NCBI GenBank assembly: GCA_016202875.1
Contig: JACQNX010000007.1
Coordinates: 1 to 36,808, forward strand
Direction: 5' to 3'
Length of the DNA stretch: 36,808 nucleotides
DNA from: Candidatus Aenigmatarchaeota archaeon
GTDB taxonomy: Archaea; Aenigmatarchaeota; Aenigmatarchaeia; GW2011-AR5
Every line of letters starts with the position of its first letter. Positions within the stretch are counted from its first letter, which is position 1. A program made the position numbers and the translations under genes. The notes beneath the pieces were generated by a model that was given only the letters and a program-made list of their open reading frames with translations, was not told where the DNA came from and made no database searches. Shown in pieces: positions 8,027 through 15,011 of this stretch.

Positions 8027-10620
8027 GAAACAAAAAAGGTGCTGGAACTACAATAGGCGCAGTTCTTATAGTAATCGTGCTATTACTATTTCTCTACGTT
8101 TTTCTTTCTACTGCTCTGACTGCGTCGCAGAAGAAGCTAGAACTCAATCTAAACACAGCAGATTTTTTGAAAGTCAAGAACAGTGTGTCGATAATAAACA
8201 GATCGCTTTCAACAACATGGTTTGTTTCAACAGCGCAGCTGTTGTTCAAAGCAGGTGACGAGTCAGTTGGCTGTGGCTATGATGATTATTTTACACAGGG
8301 CATGGAGATAATAAAGAAAAGCTATTGGTACCAGTATAACGATACTAGCAAATCTAAAGAAACTAACCCTCTGCCATTGAGCGGGAAGAAATATAACATC
8401 GGCACATTTAATGATCTTCGGTATCCGCGCATATGCTACCCAACAGAGCAGCATTTTATTGAATTCTTGAATGAAAAATCTACAGTCTTTAAAGATATTT
8501 TGACAAAACTGCAGGTTAACAACATAGAGTTTGTGCTGGATAAGATTAACATAATTTTTGATGTGAACAGCTTTGAAAATGATAAAATAACTTCTGAGGC
8601 AAGCCAAGAAATAAGGGCAAATCTTGCAAGGAATAATCCTGGCATAATCACAATCACAAAAAATACAAACACTATCTTCACTGCATTCAAAAAAATGCTG
8701 GAGACCGGAAGGAATATTGTTGACAACGCATTTGCCGAGTCTGCCAAAATTGACCCGAGAAAAGATCAGAGGCTAACAAGCCAGCTTCTTTACACGCCAG
8801 CTGATACAGAAACAAAGTATAAAGAGAGGGTGAATAGTCACCTCATAAAAATCTTTTCTGATGCTGTTCCTGTTGACGCAAAAGTCAAGATGCATGTAAA
8901 TTCTGTCAATACAATACAAGTGCGCGCAGGCGATGAGAGCGAGAATGGTTTAGAATTTAGTTTGTCCAAGCAAGGGCTGGTGCTGCATTATGACAACGAA
9001 ATAAGAATAGTGGAAAAATCTGCGCTAGGAAGTATAGCATGCGTCCCTATCAAACAAGAATTTCTTGAGAGAATTCGTATCGAGGTAATGACACGAACAT
9101 GGATCTGGACTGACTTAGATGTCTGGAACAGGGTATCAAGCAATACGATAGCTTACTCAGAAGAGGAAGTAGTAAACCTGATGAGCGCAATGATGCAAAA
9201 GGAAAGCAGCCAGAATGTACGAGAGGTTAGCGATTGTGGGGCTGCTGGACTTATGCAACTCATGCCAGGCACAGCAAAATCTTCTCCGAATGCAATACCT
9301 GTCATATTTGGAGAAGCAAGCTTTACAGACTGCACAGACGAGAATGGAAAAATAAAACAGGAGAGAATTGACTATGCAAAGAGCTTGCGGGCTGCTATAA
9401 ACGGAAAAAGCGACGAGGAAATAAAATCCATTGATGGCAGGCTCGATCCTGTCCAGGGTATAGGAAGAAGTGCAGCTTACATGAACTATCTCCTTTCCCA
9501 ATTTTCTGATTACAGCTCAGACAAAGAAGAGGTGATGAAACTCGCTGTGGCTGCCTACAACACAGGAGAATACGCTGTAAGGGCTGCAATAGACAAGACC
9601 AAGAATATACCTGGATTTAATGTCGAGGAAGTGCAGTATGACCAGATAAAGTGGTTTCTGTCTTCTGAAACAAGGAATCATGTGGAAATCGTCATGCAGC
9701 TATTTGCTTGCTATGAAGGTGGTGGAGTTGCACCAAACCCTATTTATGATTGGCCAACTAATCCTGATACGAGAAGAATTACAAGCTGTTTTGGTAGGAG
9801 AAATGATCCTACTACCGGGGAAGAAGGACAGTTTCATAAGGGCATTGACATAGCCAATGCCAAAGGAACTGCTGTACTTGCTGTGGCTGATGGAACAGCT
9901 ATACAGGTAAATACAGGCTGCACTGAAGGTACTAGAGAATGCGGCGGGGGTTATGGAAATTTCGTAAAAATAGATCACGGCAATTATTTCTCTTTCTATG
10001 CGCATCTAAAAGAAGGTTCAATTGATACTGGTATGGTAAATGTAGGAAACACTGTTACAAAGGGGCAGAAGATAGCTGAGATGGGTAAAACTGGAAAAGC
10101 AACAGGGCCTAATATACATTTTGAAGTCCGTCGGCCTGATGACAGCCGTCTTAACCCCTGCAACTTCATCGATTGCTCTCAATCTACAGGTGATAAATGC
10201 AGAGGTGATATTGATACAACATTACTTGAAGGGCTGTACTACTACCATGACGAACAAAAAAACACATTCACGCCGCGGCCTTTCTCGCTGGAGATGAAGG
10301 TGGAAGATTATTTGAATGTGCTAGACTGTGTGCAGGATGTCCCTCAGGCAGACATATATAAACTATACGTATGGAATTCGCAAAATGATATGGTTTGCTG
10401 CGGCGGGTCGCTGTGGACGTGCAGCGCGAGTCCTGAAGTTCCAAATCTTGGCGATCATGCCCTGCAGGAAGGGGAGAATATAGACAAGAATCGCGGCCAA
10501 CAAGGGGAATTGTGTGCCGAGAAGGTAAATGAGAGGGCGCCAAGAGTAGGCGCTGATGACATAAGAACATTTACTCTTGGCTGTACAGCATCTGGTTTTG
10601 ATGTGGTCGCGGTTTTTTAG
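8023..10620 (+). CDS. Pilin-anchored SLT lytic transglycosylase + M23 (LytM) peptidase fusion
   Basis: 865 aa. MRNKKG|AGTTIG plus a helix to about residue 33 looks like a pilin-type export signal. Residues 35-360 are of unknown fold. SLT domain at about 375-560: E394 in MQKES is the expected catalytic acid, followed by GLMQLMP (409-415) and AAYNTG (510-515), all hallmark motifs. M23 domain at about 585-715: HKGID gives Zn ligands H605 and D609, then YAHL (H661) and NIH (N697-I-H699), where the family normally has HxH. A Cys-rich tail (about 716-860) follows. SLT domains cleave murein glycan strands and M23 domains cleave peptide bridges. ATGA overlap with the upstream gene and GGAGGT at 8008-8013 support the start. 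Archaea lack murein, so a bacterial target is inferred; the M23 half may be catalytically impaired. Confidence 0.92.
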   Translation: MRNKKGAGTTIGAVLIVIVLLLFLYVFLSTALTASQKKLELNLNTADFLKVKNSVSIINRSLSTTWFVSTAQLLFKAGDESVGCGYDDYFTQGMEIIKKSYWYQYNDTSKSKETNPLPLSGKKYNIGTFNDLRYPRICYPTEQHFIEFLNEKSTVFKDILTKLQVNNIEFVLDKINIIFDVNSFENDKITSEASQEIRANLARNNPGIITITKNTNTIFTAFKKMLETGRNIVDNAFAESAKIDPRKDQRLTSQLLYTPADTETKYKERVNSHLIKIFSDAVPVDAKVKMHVNSVNTIQVRAGDESENGLEFSLSKQGLVLHYDNEIRIVEKSALGSIACVPIKQEFLERIRIEVMTRTWIWTDLDVWNRVSSNTIAYSEEEVVNLMSAMMQKESSQNVREVSDCGAAGLMQLMPGTAKSSPNAIPVIFGEASFTDCTDENGKIKQERIDYAKSLRAAINGKSDEEIKSIDGRLDPVQGIGRSAAYMNYLLSQFSDYSSDKEEVMKLAVAAYNTGEYAVRAAIDKTKNIPGFNVEEVQYDQIKWFLSSETRNHVEIVMQLFACYEGGGVAPNPIYDWPTNPDTRRITSCFGRRNDPTTGEEGQFHKGIDIANAKGTAVLAVADGTAIQVNTGCTEGTRECGGGYGNFVKIDHGNYFSFYAHLKEGSIDTGMVNVGNTVTKGQKIAEMGKTGKATGPNIHFEVRRPDDSRLNPCNFIDCSQSTGDKCRGDIDTTLLEGLYYYHDEQKNTFTPRPFSLEMKVEDYLNVLDCVQDVPQADIYKLYVWNSQNDMVCCGGSLWTCSASPEVPNLGDHALQEGENIDKNRGQQGELCAEKVNERAPRVGADDIRTFTLGCTASGFDVVAVF

Positions 10621-10632
10621 ATCTCCAATATC

Positions 10633-10640
10633 TATTTATT
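10633..10640 (+). promoter_or_regulatory. TATA box (TATTTATT) for pilin gene
   Basis: Centre lies 25.5 nt upstream of ATG 10662, so the pilin mRNA is probably leaderless and transcribed separately from the hydrolase operon. Confidence 0.6.
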
Positions 10641-10661
10641 AAGACGACACAAAAGACAATC

Positions 10662-11018
10662 ATGAAAGGCGTGTCCCTGGCCATAGAAACAATAATTTTC
10701 ATCATCCTTGCTGTCACTGTGCTCAGCGTGCTGCTGCTCTTCCTGACAGGCACAGGCGGACCTGCGCAGGACAGGGTCGCTCTTGAAAGCAACAGAAACA
10801 TCATCTGCGGCGATTACGTAAGGGCTGTGCCATTATGTGATAATGATGGTTCGGGAAGCAAGATAAAAGATCTGAACAAGCTCAAAGATATCTGCATCAA
10901 ACTTGGCGCAGCAAATCCCCAAGGAAAGACGCCTGCTGCGAAGGATCCATGTGGACAGTCAGGTCAGGTAGAAGAATGTTATGCTGCGTGTTGCAGATTG
11001 TTCTGCATCAGAAAGTGA
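10662..11018 (+). CDS. Cys-rich type IV pilin-like protein
   Basis: 118 aa. MKG|VSLAIET followed by a hydrophobic helix (IIFIILAVTVLSVLLLFLTG) is a textbook archaeal class III signal peptide and pilin helix. The mature head has eight Cys, ending in a dense CYAACCRLFC cluster, so it should be disulfide-locked. First of three separately promoted pilins downstream of the hydrolase operon. Likely a major or minor filament subunit of the machine encoded upstream (inference). Confidence 0.8.
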   Translation: MKGVSLAIETIIFIILAVTVLSVLLLFLTGTGGPAQDRVALESNRNIICGDYVRAVPLCDNDGSGSKIKDLNKLKDICIKLGAANPQGKTPAAKDPCGQSGQVEECYAACCRLFCIRK

Positions 11019-11068
11019 TGTTGCCGTAGAAACTGTGCTGTATTTTGTCTCCAAAATCATAACAGCTT

Positions 11069-11084
11069 AAGAAGATTTCTTCTT
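11069..11084. promoter_or_regulatory. Operator-like palindrome upstream of Alba
   Basis: Perfect 7-bp inverted repeat AAGAAGA / TCTTCTT with a 2-nt spacer, directly upstream of a weak TATA-like GTATAGA at about 11085-11091. Consistent with a dimeric repressor site or transcript-end hairpin; no regulator is identified. Confidence 0.35.
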
Positions 11085-11163
11085 GTATAGATCTTAGCAA
11101 TTTCAGGACTTCAAATCATTTCAGCGCAACGTATCGGATGCGGAAGCAACAGAGGTGACAATG

Positions 11164-11451
11164 ATGGCAGGGAACAGAGCAGCTCAGGACGTCGTTTTTG
11201 TCGGCAAAAAACCAGCGATGTCTTATGTGCTGGCAGTGGTGACGCAGTTCACAGAGGGCCAGAGAACAGTGACATTAAAGGCCAGGGGCATGACGATCTC
11301 CAAGGCAGTGGACGTGGCAGAGGTTGTCAGGAACAAATTTATCCAAGACGCAAAAGTCAGCGGCATATCCATAGGAACAGAGGAGCTTGCGGACAAAAAC
11401 AATGAAAAGGTCCATGTGTCAACGATAGAGATAACACTGATGAAGGTGTAA
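11164..11451 (+). CDS. albA: Alba DNA/RNA-binding chromatin protein
   Basis: 95 aa. Alba (Sac10b) dimers coat DNA and bind RNA in many archaea. The N-terminal VVFVGKKPAMSYVLAVV has the conserved GKKPxMxYV with the nucleic-acid-binding lysines. The central TVTLKARGMTISKAVDVAEV and the C-terminal VHVSTIEITL strand also match the family, as does the length. GAGGTGAC at 11152-11159 is the ribosome-binding site; it overlaps an in-frame GTG at 11155, so the ATG at 11164 (5 nt spacing) is preferred over GTG 11155 or ATG 11161. It sits between pilin genes but in its own transcriptional context with a 5' leader. A T-tract follows at 11489-11494. Confidence 0.93.
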   Translation: MAGNRAAQDVVFVGKKPAMSYVLAVVTQFTEGQRTVTLKARGMTISKAVDVAEVVRNKFIQDAKVSGISIGTEELADKNNEKVHVSTIEITLMKV

Positions 11452-11488
11452 GGAATTTTCAGGATAGAGCTGACGGCGGAATTCTCGC

Positions 11489-11494
11489 TTTTTT
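11489..11494 (+). terminator. T6 tract downstream of Alba
   Basis: A CTCGC-TTTTTT run about 38 nt after the Alba stop and just ahead of the next TATA box. Consistent with archaeal T-tract termination. Confidence 0.35.
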
Positions 11495-11515
11495 CATGCG
11501 GCAAATCAAAAAAAG

Positions 11516-11523
11516 TATTTATA
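11516..11523 (+). promoter_or_regulatory. TATA box (TATTTATA) for second pilin
   Basis: Preceded by an A-rich BRE-like stretch. Its centre is 27.5 nt upstream of an in-frame GTG at 11547 and 36.5 nt upstream of ATG 11556, so either a leaderless GTG start or a 9-nt leader is possible. Confidence 0.6.
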
Positions 11524-11555
11524 CACAAGGTGGCATAAGTAATAAAGTGAACTCA

Positions 11556-11894
11556 ATGAAAGGGCTTTCTCTTCCTATAAACATGATAGTCATCATTGCC
11601 ATCGCAGTGCTGGTGCTCATTGTTGTGGCTGCGTTCTTTGCATCGCAGACAGGGGCAGGATTTGATACTGTTGCAGTGAACAATGCGTTCAATGAGGGGT
11701 GCGGGCTATTGAGATCTGTGAACTACAACTGCGACCCACTTACTACAGGTTCGATAATAACGAGCTACAAAAGACCAGGTTCTACTGCAACACAAGGGGA
11801 AGATCTTTTGACCGTGTGCGGCCTGAAGGATAAAAATCTGCAAGGCAATGCAAATAAATGCGCGCAAGCATGCGGCTGCAACATTCAGCCTTAA
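11556..11894 (+). CDS. Cys-rich type IV pilin-like protein
   Basis: 112 aa from ATG 11556; GTG 11547 would add MNS. MKG|LSLPINM followed by IVIIAIAVLVLIVVAAFFA is a class III signal peptide of the kind common in DPANN pilins. The head has six Cys and ends KCAQACGCNIQP. It is paralogous to the 12017 gene: same signal peptide, AFxxGC-xLR after the helix, and a CAxxCGC ending. Probably a filament subunit processed by a prepilin peptidase encoded elsewhere. Confidence 0.82.
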   Translation: MKGLSLPINMIVIIAIAVLVLIVVAAFFASQTGAGFDTVAVNNAFNEGCGLLRSVNYNCDPLTTGSIITSYKRPGSTATQGEDLLTVCGLKDKNLQGNANKCAQACGCNIQP

Positions 11895-11986
11895 AGTCAT
11901 TTTCTGACGTCACTTACTTATCTGATATCGTTACATATGGCATTTCATTTTTTGTGCAGTGACTTTTAGGGGCATGATTTGTTTAC

Positions 11987-11994
11987 TATTTATA
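11987..11994 (+). promoter_or_regulatory. TATA box (TATTTATA) for third pilin
   Basis: Centre 26.5 nt upstream of ATG 12017, giving a leaderless start. This rules against the in-frame GTG at 12008, only 14 nt from the box. Confidence 0.6.
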
Positions 11995-12016
11995 TCGCAA
12001 AAGTCAAGTGATAAAG

Positions 12017-12433
12017 ATGAGCAAAGGGTTGGAGCTGCCGGTCAGTGTGATAATTGTTATTGCTATTGCTGTGCTGGTTCTTGTTGTTACATCTGCATTT
12101 TTCATCTCGAATTTTGGCAGCGGGACGGCGACCATCGGCCTGGAACAGGCATTTGCTGCAGGCTGCACAAATCTGCGGGCCCTGCACAGCTGCCAGTCCT
12201 CGAGCGTCAATGCAGTGAGAATACCGGGCTATAATCCTGCAGGCTCACAAGGCGGCTGCAACCTGGGATACGTGTGCCGGCAAAAGAGCGCTGCCGATAC
12301 AGTGGCATGCGCAACATTGTGCGGGTGTCAGGCTTTGGAGGGAGAAAGCGGGCAAGGGCTGGCCACCAGCTGCGAGACAGCAGCGCCGCCACCAACAAGC
12401 AATCTACCACCTTCACCACCTCCGCCGCCATAG
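12017..12433 (+). CDS. Cys-rich type IV pilin-like protein with Pro-rich tail
   Basis: 138 aa. MSKG|LELPVSVIIVIAIAVL is a class III signal peptide. The head carries eight Cys, including the CATLCGC motif shared with its paralogue at 11556, and is extended by a Ser/Pro-rich tail ending in a run of prolines. The tail could be a flexible or glycosylated stalk. The ORF downstream in another frame begins 8 nt after the stop, leaving open whether a frameshift once joined them. Confidence 0.78.
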   Translation: MSKGLELPVSVIIVIAIAVLVLVVTSAFFISNFGSGTATIGLEQAFAAGCTNLRALHSCQSSSVNAVRIPGYNPAGSQGGCNLGYVCRQKSAADTVACATLCGCQALEGESGQGLATSCETAAPPPTSNLPPSPPPPP

Positions 12434-12441
12434 CTGCCTCC

Positions 12442-12891
12442 GTGACTATTTTTCAAGAGCTAAGGAAATTGCCAGCAGAACGGCAGAGAGCGATGATTAC
12501 GGGCTTCTACAGTGCGTTTCCGAACGGCGATGCTGTAGGCGAAAGGATTTACCGCATCAACAACATGCCATGGCTCTCTGCTGAAGCGCTCAATGGCAAT
12601 GAAGATGCAGTAAGAAGGCATGTTGCAGAACATATTGAAAGGCTTCAGATGTTCTATGCAGGCGATGCAGGCACAAACACACGTGTTACTCGGATTTATG
12701 CTAAGCTTGCTACTGTGGGTGCTGCTGTGGATGCTGCTTGGGATGCTGCATATGAAACTGTTTCAGACCTGCTAACAGGAAAGAAGAACCCGTGGGACCC
12801 TTTGCTGGATGTATACGAACTTGGATATTTGCTGCGATTTGAGCCTGTCAGAATTCTGACAAGACAAGGGGAATATGAACTGAAACTGTAG
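12442..12891 (+). CDS. Hypothetical soluble protein
   Basis: 149 aa from GTG 12442, the first start after the pilin stop; the frame is also open upstream through the pilin gene, where it is probably non-coding. No signal peptide or TM. The sequence is helical and Ala-rich in the middle (IYAKLATVGAAVDAAWDAAYE) with aromatic patches and a basic N-terminal part. No family recognised. No clear ribosome-binding site, so the start is uncertain. It ends 8 nt before the convergent FEN1 stop. Confidence 0.55.
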   Translation: MTIFQELRKLPAERQRAMITGFYSAFPNGDAVGERIYRINNMPWLSAEALNGNEDAVRRHVAEHIERLQMFYAGDAGTNTRVTRIYAKLATVGAAVDAAWDAAYETVSDLLTGKKNPWDPLLDVYELGYLLRFEPVRILTRQGEYELKL

Positions 12892-12898
12892 AGCTGGC

Positions 12899-13909
12899 TT
12901 ATCTTATCCATCTTCCAAGAGAGCTCTGGCCGCTGCCGGACTGGATCTTCTTCATGGCGTTTTCCACGCGTTCCTCGGAAAAATCATGCTCATCACACAG
13001 CAGGGCCTTAACGCGGTCTGCGTCTATGGGCTTGAAGGCGATTTTGTAGTGCGTTTTCCTGGGGTTCCTGAAAAACTCGAATATCTCCTCCGGCGCTGCA
13101 GGGAAATCCCATGCAAATTCCTTCAGCGCTTCATGGAGGGTCTTCTTGTCTTTCACGAGCTCTAATGCTTTTTTGGGGCCATAGCCGGGGATGCCGCCGG
13201 GGTTGAAGTCTGTGCCGATGATTATTCCCAGGACAATGAGCTGATCCTGGTTTATGCCCAGCTCTTTCAGGATGTCCTTGAGCACGATCATCTCCGTCTT
13301 TACTTCTATAAATGAATCACCGCGCTTGCGCCTGCCTGTGATAGAGAGATTCCTGACAAGGCGCAATGCCCCGAAAAGAAGGGAATCATAGTCCTGGGTC
13401 GCTACGGCAAAGGCGTCGCCTTCCTTTACCATAACAGAACACAGGGCCTCGCCCTCGCTCTCTGCCTGGACAACAGGAATGCCCAGTGCTTCCAGCAGCT
13501 GCTTGCTATCTGTTATAATCTCTTCTGTGATGGTTGTGGAGCGCTGCGCTGCCTTGCGCGCTGTTTCATAGTCTTTCTTGGCAAGGGCTTCGCGCCATTC
13601 TTTTGCAGCTTCCTCCCTTGCAGAACGACGCTCTTCTACTGTCGCTTTCTTGAACGAAGGGGGCTCGCCGTCAAAAACATAAATAGGCTTGATGCCTGCC
13701 TCAAGAAGCTTTAATGTCCTGTAATATAGGCCTGACAGGTGTGATGTCACCCTGCCCTGGCTGTCCTTGAGGGGCTCGCCGTCTGGCTGGCGTATGATGG
13801 AGAGAAACTGGTATATCCAGTTGAATGCATCTATGGCTATGCGCTTGTCAAAGAGCTCTTCAAGTTCTATGTCCTTTCCAGAGATGAGCTGTGTTAACTG
13901 GATTCCCAT
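12899..13909 (-). CDS. fen: Flap endonuclease 1 (FEN1)
   Basis: 336 aa, usual archaeal length. Cleaves 5' flaps during Okazaki fragment maturation and base-excision repair. The start is the inner ATG (13909), giving MGIQLTQLI; FEN1 needs the free Gly2 N-terminus near the active site, and AGGGATG lies just upstream. Metal-binding acids are in the expected places: D27, D80, E152, E154, D173, D175 and D234 (GTDFNPGG). The H2TH region follows in GIPGYGPKKALELV. The C-terminal QSSLGRWI is a PCNA-interacting (PIP) box. A palindrome and a repeated leader lie upstream. Confidence 0.96.
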   Translation of the reverse strand: MGIQLTQLISGKDIELEELFDKRIAIDAFNWIYQFLSIIRQPDGEPLKDSQGRVTSHLSGLYYRTLKLLEAGIKPIYVFDGEPPSFKKATVEERRSAREEAAKEWREALAKKDYETARKAAQRSTTITEEIITDSKQLLEALGIPVVQAESEGEALCSVMVKEGDAFAVATQDYDSLLFGALRLVRNLSITGRRKRGDSFIEVKTEMIVLKDILKELGINQDQLIVLGIIIGTDFNPGGIPGYGPKKALELVKDKKTLHEALKEFAWDFPAAPEEIFEFFRNPRKTHYKIAFKPIDADRVKALLCDEHDFSEERVENAMKKIQSGSGQSSLGRWIR

Positions 13910-13921
13910 ATACATCCCTTT

Positions 13922-13941
13922 GAAACTTTTACAAAAGTTTC
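13922..13941. promoter_or_regulatory. Palindrome upstream of FEN1
   Basis: Perfect 9-bp arms GAAACTTTT / AAAAGTTTC with a 2-nt AC spacer, 13-32 nt upstream of the FEN1 start. A TATA-like AATATTTT on the minus strand sits just beyond it, so the palindrome would overlap the predicted transcription start: operator-like geometry. Confidence 0.45.
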
Positions 13942-14017
13942 ATCAAAATATTAGTCTGTATCAACCCCAAAGAACATGGGATCTTGCAGACCTTGAAATC
14001 AGATATTTTACCCTTTT

Positions 14018-14044
14018 GCCTCCGGCGAATCGTACCGCCATATT
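14018..14044. repeat. 27-bp direct repeat, copy 1 (FEN1 leader)
   Basis: Identical over 27 bp to 14737-14763, with a similar CCCTT flank on the left. On the minus strand it begins about 17 nt downstream of a TATA-like AAATATATTT (about 14055-14064), the same layout as copy 2, and leads towards FEN1. It encodes the same MAVRFAGG-like start in both copies, but that ATG precedes the predicted transcription start and is probably not used. Confidence 0.7.
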
Positions 14045-14081
14045 TGTATACTCTAAAATATATTTGGAGAAAAAGGATTAA

Positions 14082-14294
14082 ATGCTTTGCAGAACTTATA
14101 CAAAAGCACCGCAAGATAGTTGTGATATTGACATGGCGCAAAGACAAAAGGAGAATCATGATCTAGCCTCTCATTTGAAACTAAAACAAGGAGAAAATGT
14201 CAAGATTATACCCCTTAATCACAAAGACTTTATTGTTGAAATAACGTCAAAGAGCTGGGCCTTAAATCAGCGTAACATCCCCTGCTTCCACTGA
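14082..14294 (+). CDS. Possible small protein, unknown
   Basis: 70 aa from ATG 14082 with an AAAGGA-like motif 4 nt upstream and a TATA-like AAATATATTT centred about 22 nt upstream. It reads as a hydrophilic basic protein with a beta-like segment (GENVKIIPLNHKDFIVEI) loosely reminiscent of small AbrB-like folds, but nothing is diagnostic. Its 3' end overlaps the convergent aEF1-beta gene by 33 nt, which weakens the call. An inner ATG at 14133 would give 53 aa. Confidence 0.33.
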   Translation: MLCRTYTKAPQDSCDIDMAQRQKENHDLASHLKLKQGENVKIIPLNHKDFIVEITSKSWALNQRNIPCFH

Positions 14295-14519
14295 GGCGAC
14301 ACCTTCTATGCTGCGCAGCTTCTCTTCAATGGCATCGGTGTTTGCTCCCTCTCTGTCGTCAAAAACGAGCAGGACTTCAAGCATCTTCAGGCCAAAGGCT
14401 ATGGGCTTCTCTACAATCTGCTCTGGTTGTAATTGTTTTTCTATTTCTTTCTTGACAACATCAACGTCAACGTCAGGGCTTTCCAGCATGACATTCAAAG
14501 TAAGAGCAACCTGGCCCAT
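14262..14519 (-). CDS. ef1b: Elongation factor 1-beta (aEF1B)
   Basis: 85 aa, typical of the archaeal protein. It promotes GDP/GTP exchange on aEF1A during translation elongation. The start is taken at the second ATG (MGQVALTLNVMLESPDVD), which has GAGAGTGA 5 nt upstream; a GTG 9 nt earlier is the alternative. The family pattern is clear: PESPDVD-like start, IAFGLKMLEVLLVFDDREG in the middle, and a final IEGVASVEAGDVTLI, where family members usually end in VxxVxVxDVxRxI. It follows the Zn-ribbon gene by about 50 nt in the same direction, a pairing common in archaea. Confidence 0.92.
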   Translation of the reverse strand: MGQVALTLNVMLESPDVDVDVVKKEIEKQLQPEQIVEKPIAFGLKMLEVLLVFDDREGANTDAIEEKLRSIEGVASVEAGDVTLI

Positions 14520-14571
14520 AAACTTCACTCTCTTTTTTCTATTCTCTTATCTATCTCAGCGGCGCTTTTCA

Positions 14572-14727
14572 TTATGGCCCCTCAAAACCGCAGGAACATA
14601 CATAGATGTTGCTCTTTCTTCTGCAGGACTCGCATCTCACAATTTCGTCTTTCAGGCACGCTGGGCACGCGAACTTTGTGAAATTGTCCTCTGACAGAAC
14701 ATTAACATGACAGGATGTGCACTTCAT
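14572..14727 (-). CDS. Small Zn-ribbon protein (COG2888/HVO_2753 type)
   Basis: 51 aa starting MKCTSC. Four Cys pairs (C3/C6, C21/C24, C32/C35, C44/C46) make two zinc-binding sites. The ending IYVCSCGFEGP and the CPxC / VRCESCRRKSN blocks match the small archaeal Zn-ribbon family that is usually encoded beside aEF1-beta and annotated as translation-related RNA-binding. A longer in-frame start at 14760 would add residues encoded by the duplicated leader, but a TATA box at 14775-14782 puts the transcription start near 14752, downstream of it; GAAGGG lies just before the chosen ATG. Confidence 0.88.
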   Translation of the reverse strand: MKCTSCHVNVLSEDNFTKFACPACLKDEIVRCESCRRKSNIYVCSCGFEGP

Positions 14728-14736
14728 GTACCCTTC

Positions 14737-14763
14737 GCCTCCGGCGAATCGTACCGCCATATT
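14737..14763. repeat. 27-bp direct repeat, copy 2 (Zn-ribbon leader)
   Basis: Identical to 14018-14044. Lies between the TATA box and the Zn-ribbon start, covering the predicted transcription start and 5' leader. Contains GGCG / CGCC arms that could form a short hairpin on the minus strand. Confidence 0.7.
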
Positions 14764-14774
14764 AGTTCCGATGA

Positions 14775-14782
14775 ATTATATA
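14775..14782 (-). promoter_or_regulatory. TATA box for Zn-ribbon / aEF1-beta operon
   Basis: Minus-strand TATATAAT, predicting transcription start near 14752 and a leader of about 25 nt carrying the ribosome-binding site. Confidence 0.55.
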
Positions 14783-14937
14783 TCATTTTATCATCACTCT
14801 TTGTTTTTTGATCGCAATCTTTTTAATGGTTCGTGAACAGTTCATCGCTGTCTTTCTATTGCTCTGCATTATTCAAGACCAAACCCTTAATTAATTTCTC
14901 TCTTCTTTTTAAGTTTGCAATAACACAACATTTGCAT

Positions 14938-15011
14938 GCCCCTGTAGTCTAGCTTGGACAGGACGAGAGGTTGCGGACCTTTTAACGCGGGTTCAAATCC
15001 CGCCGGGGGCA
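14938..15011 (+). tRNA. tRNA-Arg (anticodon GCG)
   Basis: 74 nt cloverleaf. Acceptor GCCCCTG pairs with CGGGGGC (one G-U). D-stem GTC/GAC with a GG-containing loop. Anticodon stem AGAGG/CCTTT encloses TTGCGGA, giving anticodon GCG at 14973-14975 (reads CGC/CGU). Variable TAAC. T-arm GCGGG-TTCAAAT-CCCGC. Discriminator A; CCA is not encoded. No intron. A TATA-like TTTTTAAG lies at 14906-14913. Confidence 0.9.

Noticed and set aside
14728..14760. N-terminal extension of the Zn-ribbon protein (MAVRFAGGEGY)
   Set aside because: Encoded by the duplicated 27-bp leader and lying upstream of the predicted transcription start; the family starts at MxCxxC.
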